Below, piece by piece: positions 1-4,692 of a DNA stretch of 5,861 nucleotides; positions within the stretch are counted from its first letter, which is position 1, and the number at the start of each line of letters is the position of its first letter. A program made the translations under genes and the position numbers. The stretch is from an uncultured Ruminococcus sp. (GTDB taxonomy: Bacteria; Bacillota; Clostridia; Oscillospirales; Ruminococcaceae), in assembly GCA_900554975.1 (NCBI GenBank), contig USJI01000083.1:1-5861 (forward strand). The letters run 5' to 3'. The notes below the pieces were generated by a model. The model did no database searches and was not told the origin of the DNA. It saw only the letters and a program-made list of their open reading frames with translations.

Positions 1-5
1 AGTAG

Positions 6-44
6 AGGGTGTTGAAATGTTAAAAAAACAACAGGGTGTTGAAA
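6..44. repeat. Direct repeat AGGGTGTTGAAA, two copies 27 bp apart
   Basis: The 12-mer AGGGTGTTGAAA occurs at 6-17 and 33-44. Each contains a weak minus-strand DnaA box (NTTTCAACA) followed by CCCT. These are the last boxes before the expected unwinding element and dnaN, so they are good candidates for the sites that pass DnaA onto single-stranded DNA. Their function is inferred from position only. Confidence 0.5.
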
Positions 45-130
45 ATTCAGCTATCTGGACAGAAAAAGTTTTCAAAACAGGATTGTTGAAAAAATGTGAA
101 GATGTTTAAAGCAAAAATGCGTGTTGAGAG

Positions 131-238
131 TGTTGATAAATTGTGTGTGGAAAGTTGAGAAAATGGGGAAAATTCTGTGGAATTACAAAATTCTTTAAAC
201 ATCCTGTTAAAATGCGGATTTTTGAAAAATGTGGAAAC
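131..238 (-). promoter_or_regulatory. Same-orientation DnaA boxes, core group
   Basis: Four minus-strand boxes lie here: TTATCAACA (131-139), CTTTCCACA (146-154), AATTCCACA (176-184) and GTTTCCACA (230-238). All keep the CMACA end of the consensus and differ mainly in the first four bases. They share the orientation of the remaining weak boxes at 84-92, 37-45 and 10-18. The 131-139 box is the nearest match to consensus and may be the high-affinity anchor. Confidence 0.7.
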
Positions 239-281
239 GGATTTTATAACAGTTTTCCGATACTGTAAATGCGTGGTTTTC

Positions 282-326
282 TTTTCCACACAGTTTTCAA
301 CAGTCTGTGGAAAACTGTGTGGAAAT
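282..326. promoter_or_regulatory. Palindromic array of four DnaA boxes at 12-bp spacing
   Basis: Four DnaA-box-like 9-mers begin at 282, 294, 306 and 318, exactly 12 bp apart. The first two are on the plus strand (TTTTCCACA, TTTTCAACA) and the last two on the minus strand (TTTTCCACA, ATTTCCACA). They are embedded in a perfect 16-bp inverted repeat, 283-298 against 310-325, with an 11-nt centre. A shorter 9-bp inverted pair, TTATAACAG (244-252) and CTGTTATAA (327-335), lies outside it. The symmetry suggests two facing DnaA dimers or a double-sided loading platform, at the end of the origin nearest dnaA. Confidence 0.8.
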
Positions 327-370
327 CTGTTATAAGTGTTAAAAACAGGCAAAATAAGGGGTTGCTATAG

Positions 371-399
371 ATTATACTATTTGTATAATCGACTGGTAA
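371..399 (-). promoter_or_regulatory. Probable dnaN promoter within a symmetric -10 element
   Basis: On the minus strand TTACCA (399-394) and TATAAT (376-371) are separated by 17 bp, a reasonable sigma-A promoter firing left through the origin towards the expected dnaN. The -10 sits in a perfect inverted repeat, GATTATAC (370-377) and GTATAATC (383-390). This creates a second TATAAT on the plus strand (384-389) with TTGCTA (362-367) 16 bp upstream. The leftward reading is preferred because dnaN should lie that way; the rightward one would give RNA antisense to the 3' end of dnaA. Confidence 0.45.
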
Positions 400-408
400 C
401 AGAAATCC

Positions 409-482
409 CGTCATGAATTATGACGAGCGTAACCGACAGGAAATTTTGATAACATGAAATTTCCTGTCAGAATCAAAATTTC
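409..482. promoter_or_regulatory. Structured element with alternative hairpins downstream of dnaA
   Basis: Three inverted repeats are packed together. CGTCAT (409-414) pairs with ATGACG (420-425). GACAGGAAATTT (435-446) pairs perfectly with AAATTTCCTGTC (457-468) around a 10-nt loop. GAAATTTTGAT (440-450) pairs perfectly with ATCAAAATTTC (472-482). The last two share bases and cannot form together. A transcript running left from dnaA would meet the 472-482 arm first, then choose between the two stems. No T-run follows any hairpin on either strand, so a simple intrinsic terminator is not supported. Confidence 0.5.
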
Positions 483-516
483 TATTTTGCTTTATTTCTG
501 CCTTCAACACAAACAG

Positions 517-603
517 TTTAACTGCCTGTCGGGCCTCATGTAAGTGCATCTATCACATGAACAGCGAATTAAAAGTCTTTGCCAAGCTTTTTTCAAAAAG
601 CTT
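517..603 (+). repeat. Dispersed repeat family, copy 1
   Basis: This aligns without gaps to copy 5 at 5652-5738. The most conserved part is ATGAACAGCGAA followed by the shared AAAGTCTTTGCCAAGCTTT. It ends in a perfect hairpin, AAGCTTTT (584-591), loop TTCA, AAAAGCTT (596-603), and the last two bases overlap the dnaA stop codon (602-604, minus strand). Its frame would read MNSELKVFAKLFSKS, but no Shine-Dalgarno precedes the ATG, so it is annotated as a repeat and not as a gene. Confidence 0.75.
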
Positions 604-1957
604 AAGCGTTGCCGTGGTCTTTGATATTCTTTATCATGTCCTCGACAAGTTCTTTCATATGTGCGTCTTTTTCGATGTTATCCGTAACATTGTTGATTGC
701 ATATACTATTGTAGAATGGTCACGTCCGCCGAATTCAGTACCGATAGATGCAAGCGGCATCTGTGTAATCTCTCTTACAACATATATCGCAACTTTTCTT
801 GCGTTTGAAATCTGGGCAGACCTCTTTGTGGAACGGATATCGTCTGGAGTTACCCCGTAAACATTCGCAACTTCTGCAATTATCTTTTCAACTGTTATAG
901 GAAGCGGCTGGTCATCATTGAGAATATCCCTGATAACGCTCTGAGCCATGGATATTGTTGGCTGACTTCCTGCATAGTGGTTAAGTGCCTTGAGTTTCTT
1001 GACTGCTCCTTCAAGCTGTCTTATATTTGTTTTTATCTTGTTGCCGATGAACTGTGCAACATCATCAGGGATTTTAAGATCCAAAAGTTCTGCCTTACGC
1101 TTGATAATAGCCATTCTTGTTTCAAAGTCCGGCGTGGAAATGTCCGCAATAAGTCCCGACTCAAAACGTGAACGGATTCTGTCTTCAAGTGTTTTGATAG
1201 CCTTCGGCGGACGGTCAGATGTAAGAACAATCTGTTTTCCGTCCTGATAAAGTGCATTGAATGTATGGAAGAATTCTTCCTGTGTACTGTTCTTTCCGGC
1301 GATAAACTGTATATCGTCAACGAGAAGAACGTCTGCGCTTCTGTATTTGTCATGGAAAGCCATAGTGCTTTTTGACTGGATAGCGTCAATGATTTCACTG
1401 GCAAATGTTTCACCTGTCACATAAACAATCCTGAGATTGTTGTTGTTTTTCTTCATTTCCTTGGCAGTAGCTGTTATAAGGTGAGTTTTGCCAAGTCCTG
1501 AAGGACCATAGATGAACAGCGGGTTATAGACCATTCCGCCGCCCTTTGCAACAGCTGTGCAGGCAGCGTAGGCAAATTCATTGGAACTTCCGACAATAAA
1601 TGTATCGAAAGTATAGTCATATTTTGCATATTCAAAGCTTTTTTCCAGTTCCTGCTGTTTTTCATCAAGTTCGTCAAGGTCAACAGGAGAGGAAACCTTG
1701 TTGTCGTCCGGTATTCTTATTTCAATATCCACATCAAAACCGAGAGTCTGCTTAAAACCGTCTTTCAGAAGTTTTCCGTAGTTGGACATGACAACGCCCC
1801 TCTGGAAATCTGAATCGACCATAAAAACTGCCTTGTTGCCCTCAAGATTCAATGGCTTGAGAGTTTTTATCCAGAGTTTCAGGGCAACTTCGCCAATGTC
1901 GCCGATCTCTCTGCAATAATCAACAACACAATTAAACACCTCTTCAAAGGAATTCAT
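602..1957 (-). CDS. dnaA: Chromosomal replication initiator protein DnaA
   Basis: DnaA is the AAA+ ATPase that binds DnaA boxes in oriC, melts the adjacent AT-rich DNA and recruits the replicative helicase. The product is 451 residues, a normal length. Domain I is about residues 1-80 and the variable linker about 85-115. The ATPase core has Walker A GPSGLGKT (151-158), Walker B LLVDD (211-215), sensor 1 VLTSD (244-248), an arginine finger in RSRF (R264) and sensor 2 NIRQLEGA (R313). Domain IV carries the signature GGRDHSTIVYAI (410-421). An upstream ATG at 1993 would add 12 residues. I prefer 1957 because GGAGG precedes it and MNSFEEVF is where homologous N-termini begin. It is divergent from rpmH and transcribed towards the origin. 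All key residues are present and nothing is truncated. Confidence 0.97.
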   Translation of the reverse strand: MNSFEEVFNCVVDYCREIGDIGEVALKLWIKTLKPLNLEGNKAVFMVDSDFQRGVVMSNYGKLLKDGFKQTLGFDVDIEIRIPDDNKVSSPVDLDELDEKQQELEKSFEYAKYDYTFDTFIVGSSNEFAYAACTAVAKGGGMVYNPLFIYGPSGLGKTHLITATAKEMKKNNNNLRIVYVTGETFASEIIDAIQSKSTMAFHDKYRSADVLLVDDIQFIAGKNSTQEEFFHTFNALYQDGKQIVLTSDRPPKAIKTLEDRIRSRFESGLIADISTPDFETRMAIIKRKAELLDLKIPDDVAQFIGNKIKTNIRQLEGAVKKLKALNHYAGSQPTISMAQSVIRDILNDDQPLPITVEKIIAEVANVYGVTPDDIRSTKRSAQISNARKVAIYVVREITQMPLASIGTEFGGRDHSTIVYAINNVTDNIEKDAHMKELVEDMIKNIKDHGNA

Positions 1958-1968
1958 AATTTTTTTTA

Positions 1969-1973
1969 CCTCC
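1969..1973 (-). promoter_or_regulatory. dnaA ribosome binding site that decides the start
   Basis: The minus strand reads GGAGG here, followed by an 11-nt A-rich spacer to the ATG at 1957-1955. The alternative ATG at 1993-1991 has only TTAGGG directly against it, too close to serve as a normal Shine-Dalgarno. This favours the downstream start. Confidence 0.65.
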
Positions 1974-2016
1974 GTAAGGGACAGTTTACCCATCCCTAAG
2001 AATTACAATCTATAAT

Positions 2017-2045
2017 AGTATAACATAAATTCAAAAAAAGTGCAA
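2017..2045 (-). promoter_or_regulatory. dnaA promoter
   Basis: On the minus strand TTGCAC (2045-2040) is followed after exactly 17 bp by TATACT (2022-2017). Transcription would start near 2010, giving a leader of about 50 nt to the preferred ATG at 1957. No DnaA-box-like sequence overlaps it, so the DnaA autorepression site seen in some relatives is not evident. Confidence 0.7.
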
Positions 2046-2086
2046 CCTACTTTTTTAGACGTGACCCATTTTAGGGATTAAGAAAG

Positions 2087-2184
2087 ATAAGGCTCGACCA
2101 TTTATTAAACTGTTTAAGATGATACGTCGCTGATAGAACGGAAACATTGGACTAAAAGCCTTTTCCAAACTTTCTTTAGAAAGC
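2087..2184 (+). repeat. Dispersed repeat family, degenerate copy 2 with inverted ends
   Basis: The segment 2152-2184 aligns to the 3' half of the repeat with a few substitutions and keeps the end hairpin: CTTTC (2170-2174), loop TTTA, GAAAG (2179-2183). Its frame would read LKAFSKLSLES, against LKVFAKLSSES in copy 5, with no ATG. The upstream part is barely recognisable. ATAAGGCTCGACC at 2087-2099 is the exact inverse of GGTCGAGCCTTAT at 2185-2197, the start of the next copy, so the unit is bracketed by a 13-bp inverted repeat. Confidence 0.6.
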
Positions 2185-2336
2185 GGTCGAGCCTTATGTA
2201 AATGCAATATTTAAATGAACAGCGAACTAAAAGTCTTTGCCAAGCTTTCTTCAGAATGTGGTCGAGCCTTATGTAAATGCAATATTTAAATGAACAGCGA
2301 ACTAAAAGTTTTTGCCAAGCTTTTTTCAAAAAGCGG
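2185..2336 (+). repeat. Dispersed repeat family, copies 3 and 4, 75-bp tandem
   Basis: Two units start with GGTCGAGCCTTATG at 2185 and 2260, a period of 75 bp, and differ at about five positions. The first 50 bases are identical. Copy 4 ends in hairpin GCTTTT (2319-2324), TTCA, AAAAGC (2329-2334), only 12 bp before the rpmH -35 box. The copy 3 hairpin is damaged in its right arm (GAATGT replaces GAAAGC). Both carry the MNSELKVFAKL frame. The near identity suggests a recent tandem duplication. Confidence 0.85.
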
Positions 2337-2346
2337 GAAAAAACTA

Positions 2347-2375
2347 TTGACAAAACGAAAAAAAGAATGTATAAT
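2347..2375 (+). promoter_or_regulatory. rpmH promoter, full consensus
   Basis: TTGACA (2347-2352) and TATAAT (2370-2375) are separated by 17 bp, a perfect match to the sigma-A consensus, with an A-rich spacer. Transcription should start near 2382 and give a leader of about 75 nt to rpmH. Such strength fits a ribosomal protein gene. Confidence 0.9.
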
Positions 2376-2457
2376 TGATGGGTAAATGTATTTTTATGAA
2401 ATCGGCGTATTAGTTTATACGTTTAATTTTATAGTATCCGGAAGGGGGAAATTGAAA

Positions 2458-2592
2458 ATGAAAAGAACATATCAGCCAAAGAAGATTCACAGAAAGAAGG
2501 AACATGGTTTCCGCAAGAGAATGTCTACTTCCAACGGAAGAAAGGTTCTTGCACGCAGAAGAGCTAAGGGCAGAGCAAGACTTACTCACTAA
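2458..2592 (+). CDS. rpmH: 50S ribosomal protein L34 (bL34)
   Basis: This encodes a 44-residue, highly basic protein starting [18 protein letters not shown] and ending [12 protein letters not shown], the standard bL34 length and sequence. bL34 is a small structural protein of the large ribosomal subunit, embedded in rRNA. The start at 2458 is chosen over an upstream in-frame ATG at 2386 because the family always begins MKRTYQP and because AGGGGG (2443-2448) lies 9 nt before it. The upstream reading adds 24 residues unlike any bL34. The gene is divergent from dnaA, as in most Bacillota. It has its own consensus promoter and a terminator right after the stop, so it looks like a single-gene transcript. 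Confidence 0.98.
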   Translation: MKRTYQPKKIHRKKEHGFRKRMSTSNGRKVLARRRAKGRARLTH

Positions 2593-2603
2593 TTTCTAAA
2601 GGC

Positions 2604-2632
2604 AGACCACATTTTTTGTGGTCTTTTATTTT
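2604..2632 (+). terminator. rpmH intrinsic terminator
   Basis: AGACCACA (2604-2611) pairs with TGTGGTCT (2617-2624) around a 5-nt T loop. It is followed by a T-rich tail, TTTTATTTT (2624-2632). It begins 12 nt after the rpmH stop codon, the normal position and form for a rho-independent terminator. Confidence 0.9.
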
Positions 2633-2663
2633 AGGGGGAGAAATTCCCCCTGATAATTTTTTT
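2633..2663 (+). terminator. Second terminator-like hairpin after rpmH
   Basis: AGGGGGA (2633-2639) pairs with TCCCCCT (2645-2651). After a 5-nt gap a run of seven T follows (2657-2663). Directly behind the first terminator it would act as a back-up, isolating rpmH from rnpA. The offset T-run makes its efficiency uncertain. A further inverted pair, ATAATTTT (2653-2660) and AAAATTAT (2677-2684), overlaps it. Confidence 0.6.
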
Positions 2664-2683
2664 CGGCTGCGGCTGTAAAATTA

Positions 2684-2712
2684 TTGCATTTTAAAAAATA
2701 ATAGTGTATAAT
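2684..2712 (+). promoter_or_regulatory. rnpA-yidD-yidC-jag promoter
   Basis: TTGCAT (2684-2689) and TATAAT (2707-2712) are separated by 17 bp, a good sigma-A promoter. Transcription would begin near 2719, leaving a structured leader of about 98 nt before rnpA. No other strong promoter is evident before jag, so this probably drives the four-gene operon. Confidence 0.8.
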
Positions 2713-2727
2713 AAATCATATATAAAG

Positions 2728-2801
2728 TTTCTGTGGGGAGATATTTTCCGCAGATACAGAAAACAGGAAAAACACGCTGGAGCTTTCAGAAATCCGGCGT
2801 G
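2728..2801 (+). promoter_or_regulatory. Structured 5' leader of rnpA
   Basis: Two hairpins fill the leader. TCTGTGG (2730-2736) pairs with CCGCAGA (2748-2754), with one G-T pair. CACGCTGG (2773-2780) pairs with CCGGCGTG (2794-2801), also with one G-T pair. TTTCTGT (2728-2734) can instead pair with ACAGAAA (2756-2762), so the first hairpin has a competitor. The second stem ends 15 nt before the rnpA ATG, and no clear Shine-Dalgarno lies between them. It matches no riboswitch class I recognise. Confidence 0.45.
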
Positions 2802-2816
2802 CTGAAAAGATAAATT

Positions 2817-3164
2817 ATGCTTTATACAAAAACCATAAATAAAAACAAGACATTTCTTTATCTTTACCGAAAAGGGAAGTGTATTGTTTCAAGAAACGTT
2901 GTTATTTACGTCAGAAAGAATAACAGACCTTTCAATATGCTCGGTATAACCGCAGGGAAAAAAGTCGGGAATGCCGTTATGCGAAACCGTGCAAAACGTG
3001 TCATCAGACAGGCTTATATGGAAAATGAAACTCTGTTTCCGCTGGGAATAGATATCGTTATTGTTGCGAGAGCACCTGTCACAAAAATCAAAAGCGACGT
3101 TCTGAGCGGATATTTCAAAAACAAAGCTGTCAGGGAAATAGAGGAGGCGGTCTGCGAAAAATGA
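2817..3164 (+). CDS. rnpA: Ribonuclease P protein component
   Basis: RnpA is the basic protein cofactor of RNase P, which removes the 5' leader from precursor tRNAs with the catalytic RNA RnpB. The product has 115 residues, a usual length. The diagnostic RNR motif is intact: KKVGNAVMRNRAKRVIRQAY at residues 48-67, with R56, N57, R58, K60, R61 and R64. The aromatic N-terminal part, TFLYLYRKGK (12-21), fits the strand that contacts the pre-tRNA leader. The ATG at 2817 gives the expected N-terminus, but only a weak purine stretch (GAAAAGA) precedes it. The gene follows rpmH as usual but has its own promoter. Its stop overlaps an ATG at 3161, and yidD starts 57 nt downstream. Confidence 0.96.
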   Translation: MLYTKTINKNKTFLYLYRKGKCIVSRNVVIYVRKNNRPFNMLGITAGKKVGNAVMRNRAKRVIRQAYMENETLFPLGIDIVIVARAPVTKIKSDVLSGYFKNKAVREIEEAVCEK

Positions 3165-3178
3165 CCGTTTTCATAACA

Positions 3179-3200
3179 GGGACAGGCTTTCTGCCCTTTT
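3179..3200 (+). other. Hairpin in the rnpA-yidD gap
   Basis: GGG then CAG (3179-3185, with a bulged A) pairs with CTGCCC (3191-3196) around GCTTT, followed by TTTT (3197-3200). It resembles a weak intrinsic terminator and could reduce read-through from rnpA into yidD. The short stem and T-run leave this uncertain. Confidence 0.3.
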
Positions 3201-3221
3201 CAGTACGGAGATGAACTTGTA

Positions 3222-3467
3222 ATGAAATACTTGTTTATGGGTCTGATAAAGATTTATAAAAAGATAATTTCACCTCTTTTTCCGCCCTGCTGCAAATATT
3301 ACCCGACCTGCTCTTCCTATGCCCTTGAAGCACTGAGAAAACACGGCTTTTTCAAGGGGACATGGCTTGCCGTCTGGAGGATTCTCCGCTGCAATCCCTG
3401 GAGTATGGGGGGAATAGATTACGTTCCGGATAAATTTGACATTCTGGGACGGCATAAAAAAGATTAA
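3222..3467 (+). CDS. yidD: Membrane protein insertion efficiency factor YidD
   Basis: YidD is a small membrane-associated protein thought to assist YidC-dependent insertion of inner membrane proteins. The product has 81 residues, within the family's usual 70-86. The N-terminal amphipathic segment (about 1-20, [20 protein letters not shown]) precedes the conserved cysteine motif [16 protein letters not shown] (C23, C24, C30). [14 protein letters not shown] (56-69) matches the family's second signature and contains C57. The ATG at 3222 has CGGAG (3206-3210) 11 nt upstream; an earlier ATG at 3211 hits a stop after three codons. It lies between rnpA and yidC, its standard place, and ends 19 nt before yidC, which suggests cotranscription. 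Confidence 0.95.
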   Translation: MKYLFMGLIKIYKKIISPLFPPCCKYYPTCSSYALEALRKHGFFKGTWLAVWRILRCNPWSMGGIDYVPDKFDILGRHKKD

Positions 3468-3486
3468 AAGAAATGGAGAATGCTAA

Positions 3487-4635
3487 TTGGGACCGATAGG
3501 CGAACTGCTCGGCAAACCGCTGGGCTGGATAATGTACTGGATTTATGAAGTCGTAAATAATTACGGACTTTCAATTATAATTTTTACTCTTATTACAAAG
3601 ATAATTCTTTTCCCGACTGCATATAAGCAGCAGCTGGGTACGGCAAGAATGTCGCTTCTTAATCCGAAGCTTAACAAGATAAGAAAACAATATGCCAACA
3701 ATCAGCAGAAGATGGCTGAGGAACAGCAGAAGCTATATCAGGAAGAGGGTATAAACCCTATGGGAAGCTGTCTGCCGCTTATCATTTCCATGATTCTGCT
3801 CTACGGTGTCCTGGACGTTGTTTACCGTCCGCTTTCACATATTCTGAGAATTTCTTCGGGAACTCTCGATGCCGCAAAACAGATAATTACAGATAATAAT
3901 CTGGCGGATAAGTATTTCAAGACAAGACCTGAGCTTACAATCCTCAGCAGAGTCAAGGAAAACCCCGACCTTTTCAGCAGTCTTGGAAGCGATTTTACAG
4001 ACAAGGTATGCCACTTCAAGAATACTTTCCTCGGTGTTGACCTCGGTGTTATCCCGACAATTCACCCTGACGTATGGAATAAAGCGGCAGTTGCGCTTGT
4101 AATGATTCCTATTCTGTCAGGTCTTATCCAGCTTATTTTTACAATTTACTCACAGCATAAATCAAAGCAGATGAACCCTGATATGCCGAATATGGGTGCT
4201 ATGAAGGCAGTTATGTTTATCATGCCTGTATTTTCAGTATGGCTTGCTTTCGCAGTTCCTGCCGGTGTTGGTTTCTACTGGATCTGGTCATCAGTATTTT
4301 CACTGATACAGTCAATCGGACTTTATGCATATTTCAGCAAGGAAAGAACACTTGCAATAAACGAAAAACTCAAAGAGAAAAACAAGGATAAAAAGCCGGG
4401 ATTCATGCAGCGTATGATGGAACAGCAGTCCGAGCTTATGAAACAGCAGGAACAGGCCAAGAAGGGCGGAAGAGCCGATTATAATGCCGATACTGAAGGA
4501 ATGTCCAAATCTGAAAGATCAGAATACAACAGACAGCTTATAAACGAAGCAAGAAAGCGTATGGCTGAAAAATACGGCGAGGAATATACTGAAACTTCCG
4601 GATCCGAAGAGGAAAATACTAAAAAGAAAAAATGA
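3487..4635 (+). CDS. yidC: Membrane protein insertase YidC/Oxa1/SpoIIIJ family
   Basis: This insertase places proteins in the cytoplasmic membrane, alone or with SecYEG. The 382 residues fit the five-segment Gram-positive layout: TM1 about 26-43, a charged cytoplasmic hairpin 44-93, TM2 94-115, an extracytoplasmic loop 116-199, TM3 200-222, TM4 238-258, TM5 260-282, then a charged tail 283-382 ending in lysines. Family motifs include GINPMGSCLPL (88-98) and PAGVGFYWIWSSVFSLIQ (258-275). The conserved TM1 arginine of the substrate groove appears to be lysine (K38 in TLITKII). There is no lipoprotein signal, unlike SpoIIIJ of Bacillus. The start is TTG: GGAG (3475-3478) sits 8 nt upstream, and the nearby ATG at 3480 is in another frame. 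It lies 19 nt after yidD and 57 nt before jag. Confidence 0.95.
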   Translation: MGPIGELLGKPLGWIMYWIYEVVNNYGLSIIIFTLITKIILFPTAYKQQLGTARMSLLNPKLNKIRKQYANNQQKMAEEQQKLYQEEGINPMGSCLPLIISMILLYGVLDVVYRPLSHILRISSGTLDAAKQIITDNNLADKYFKTRPELTILSRVKENPDLFSSLGSDFTDKVCHFKNTFLGVDLGVIPTIHPDVWNKAAVALVMIPILSGLIQLIFTIYSQHKSKQMNPDMPNMGAMKAVMFIMPVFSVWLAFAVPAGVGFYWIWSSVFSLIQSIGLYAYFSKERTLAINEKLKEKNKDKKPGFMQRMMEQQSELMKQQEQAKKGGRADYNADTEGMSKSERSEYNRQLINEARKRMAEKYGEEYTETSGSEEENTKKKK

Positions 4636-4679
4636 TCATCTTGAAAGACAATCAAGCTGTGTGCAGCACAGTGCCGAAA

Positions 4680-4683
4680 GGAG
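4680..4683 (+). promoter_or_regulatory. jag ribosome binding site
   Basis: AAAGGAG ends at 4683, 9 nt before the ATG at 4693. This supports the first ATG over the in-frame Met codons at residues 11 and 16. A small hairpin, CTGTG (4657-4661) with CACAG (4667-4671), lies just upstream in the yidC-jag gap. Confidence 0.75.
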
Positions 4684-4692
4684 ATTCTGAAA

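Larger units (their letters stand above)
1..340. other. oriC: Chromosomal replication origin (oriC), DnaA-box cluster
   Basis: This AT-rich, gene-free stretch lies downstream of dnaA, where Bacillota carry the part of oriC between dnaA and dnaN. It holds about eleven 9-mers resembling the DnaA box TTATCCACA. On the minus strand they start at 10, 37, 84, 131, 146, 176, 230, 306 and 318 (lowest coordinate of each); on the plus strand at 282 and 294. The closest matches, one mismatch each, are TTATCAACA (131-139, minus) and TTTTCCACA (282-290 plus, 306-314 minus). The bias towards one orientation, pointing at the left edge, fits DnaA filaments growing towards an unwinding element near dnaN, which lies outside the window. 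No credible gene is present. The assignment rests on motif density and gene context; there is no direct replication evidence. Confidence 0.88.

Noticed and set aside
47..352. 101-codon minus-strand ORF through the origin
   Set aside because: It lies wholly over the DnaA-box array. Its composition follows the AT-rich boxes, it has no convincing Shine-Dalgarno, and it resembles no family I know.
501..509. CCTTCAACA as a further DnaA box
   Set aside because: It has several mismatches to TTATCCACA and is isolated from the cluster.
584..603. Repeat copy 1 hairpin as the dnaA terminator
   Set aside because: The stem is AT-rich and no T-run follows on the minus strand; the same hairpin in other copies is not at gene ends.
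557..808. Plus-strand ORF beginning MNSELKVFAKLFSKS
   Set aside because: It starts in repeat copy 1 and then runs antisense through the dnaA 3' end; no ribosome binding site.
2185..2336. Tandem repeats as a CRISPR array
   Set aside because: Only two near-identical 75-bp units lie head to tail with no unique spacers, and there are no cas genes.
2114..2353. 79-codon minus-strand ORF with internal 25-residue repeats
   Set aside because: The protein repeats are only the 75-bp DNA tandem read in frame on the reverse strand; there is no start signal and the sequence is low quality.
2386..2457. 24-residue N-terminal extension of rpmH
   Set aside because: bL34 begins at MKRTYQP, and the good Shine-Dalgarno is placed for the ATG at 2458.
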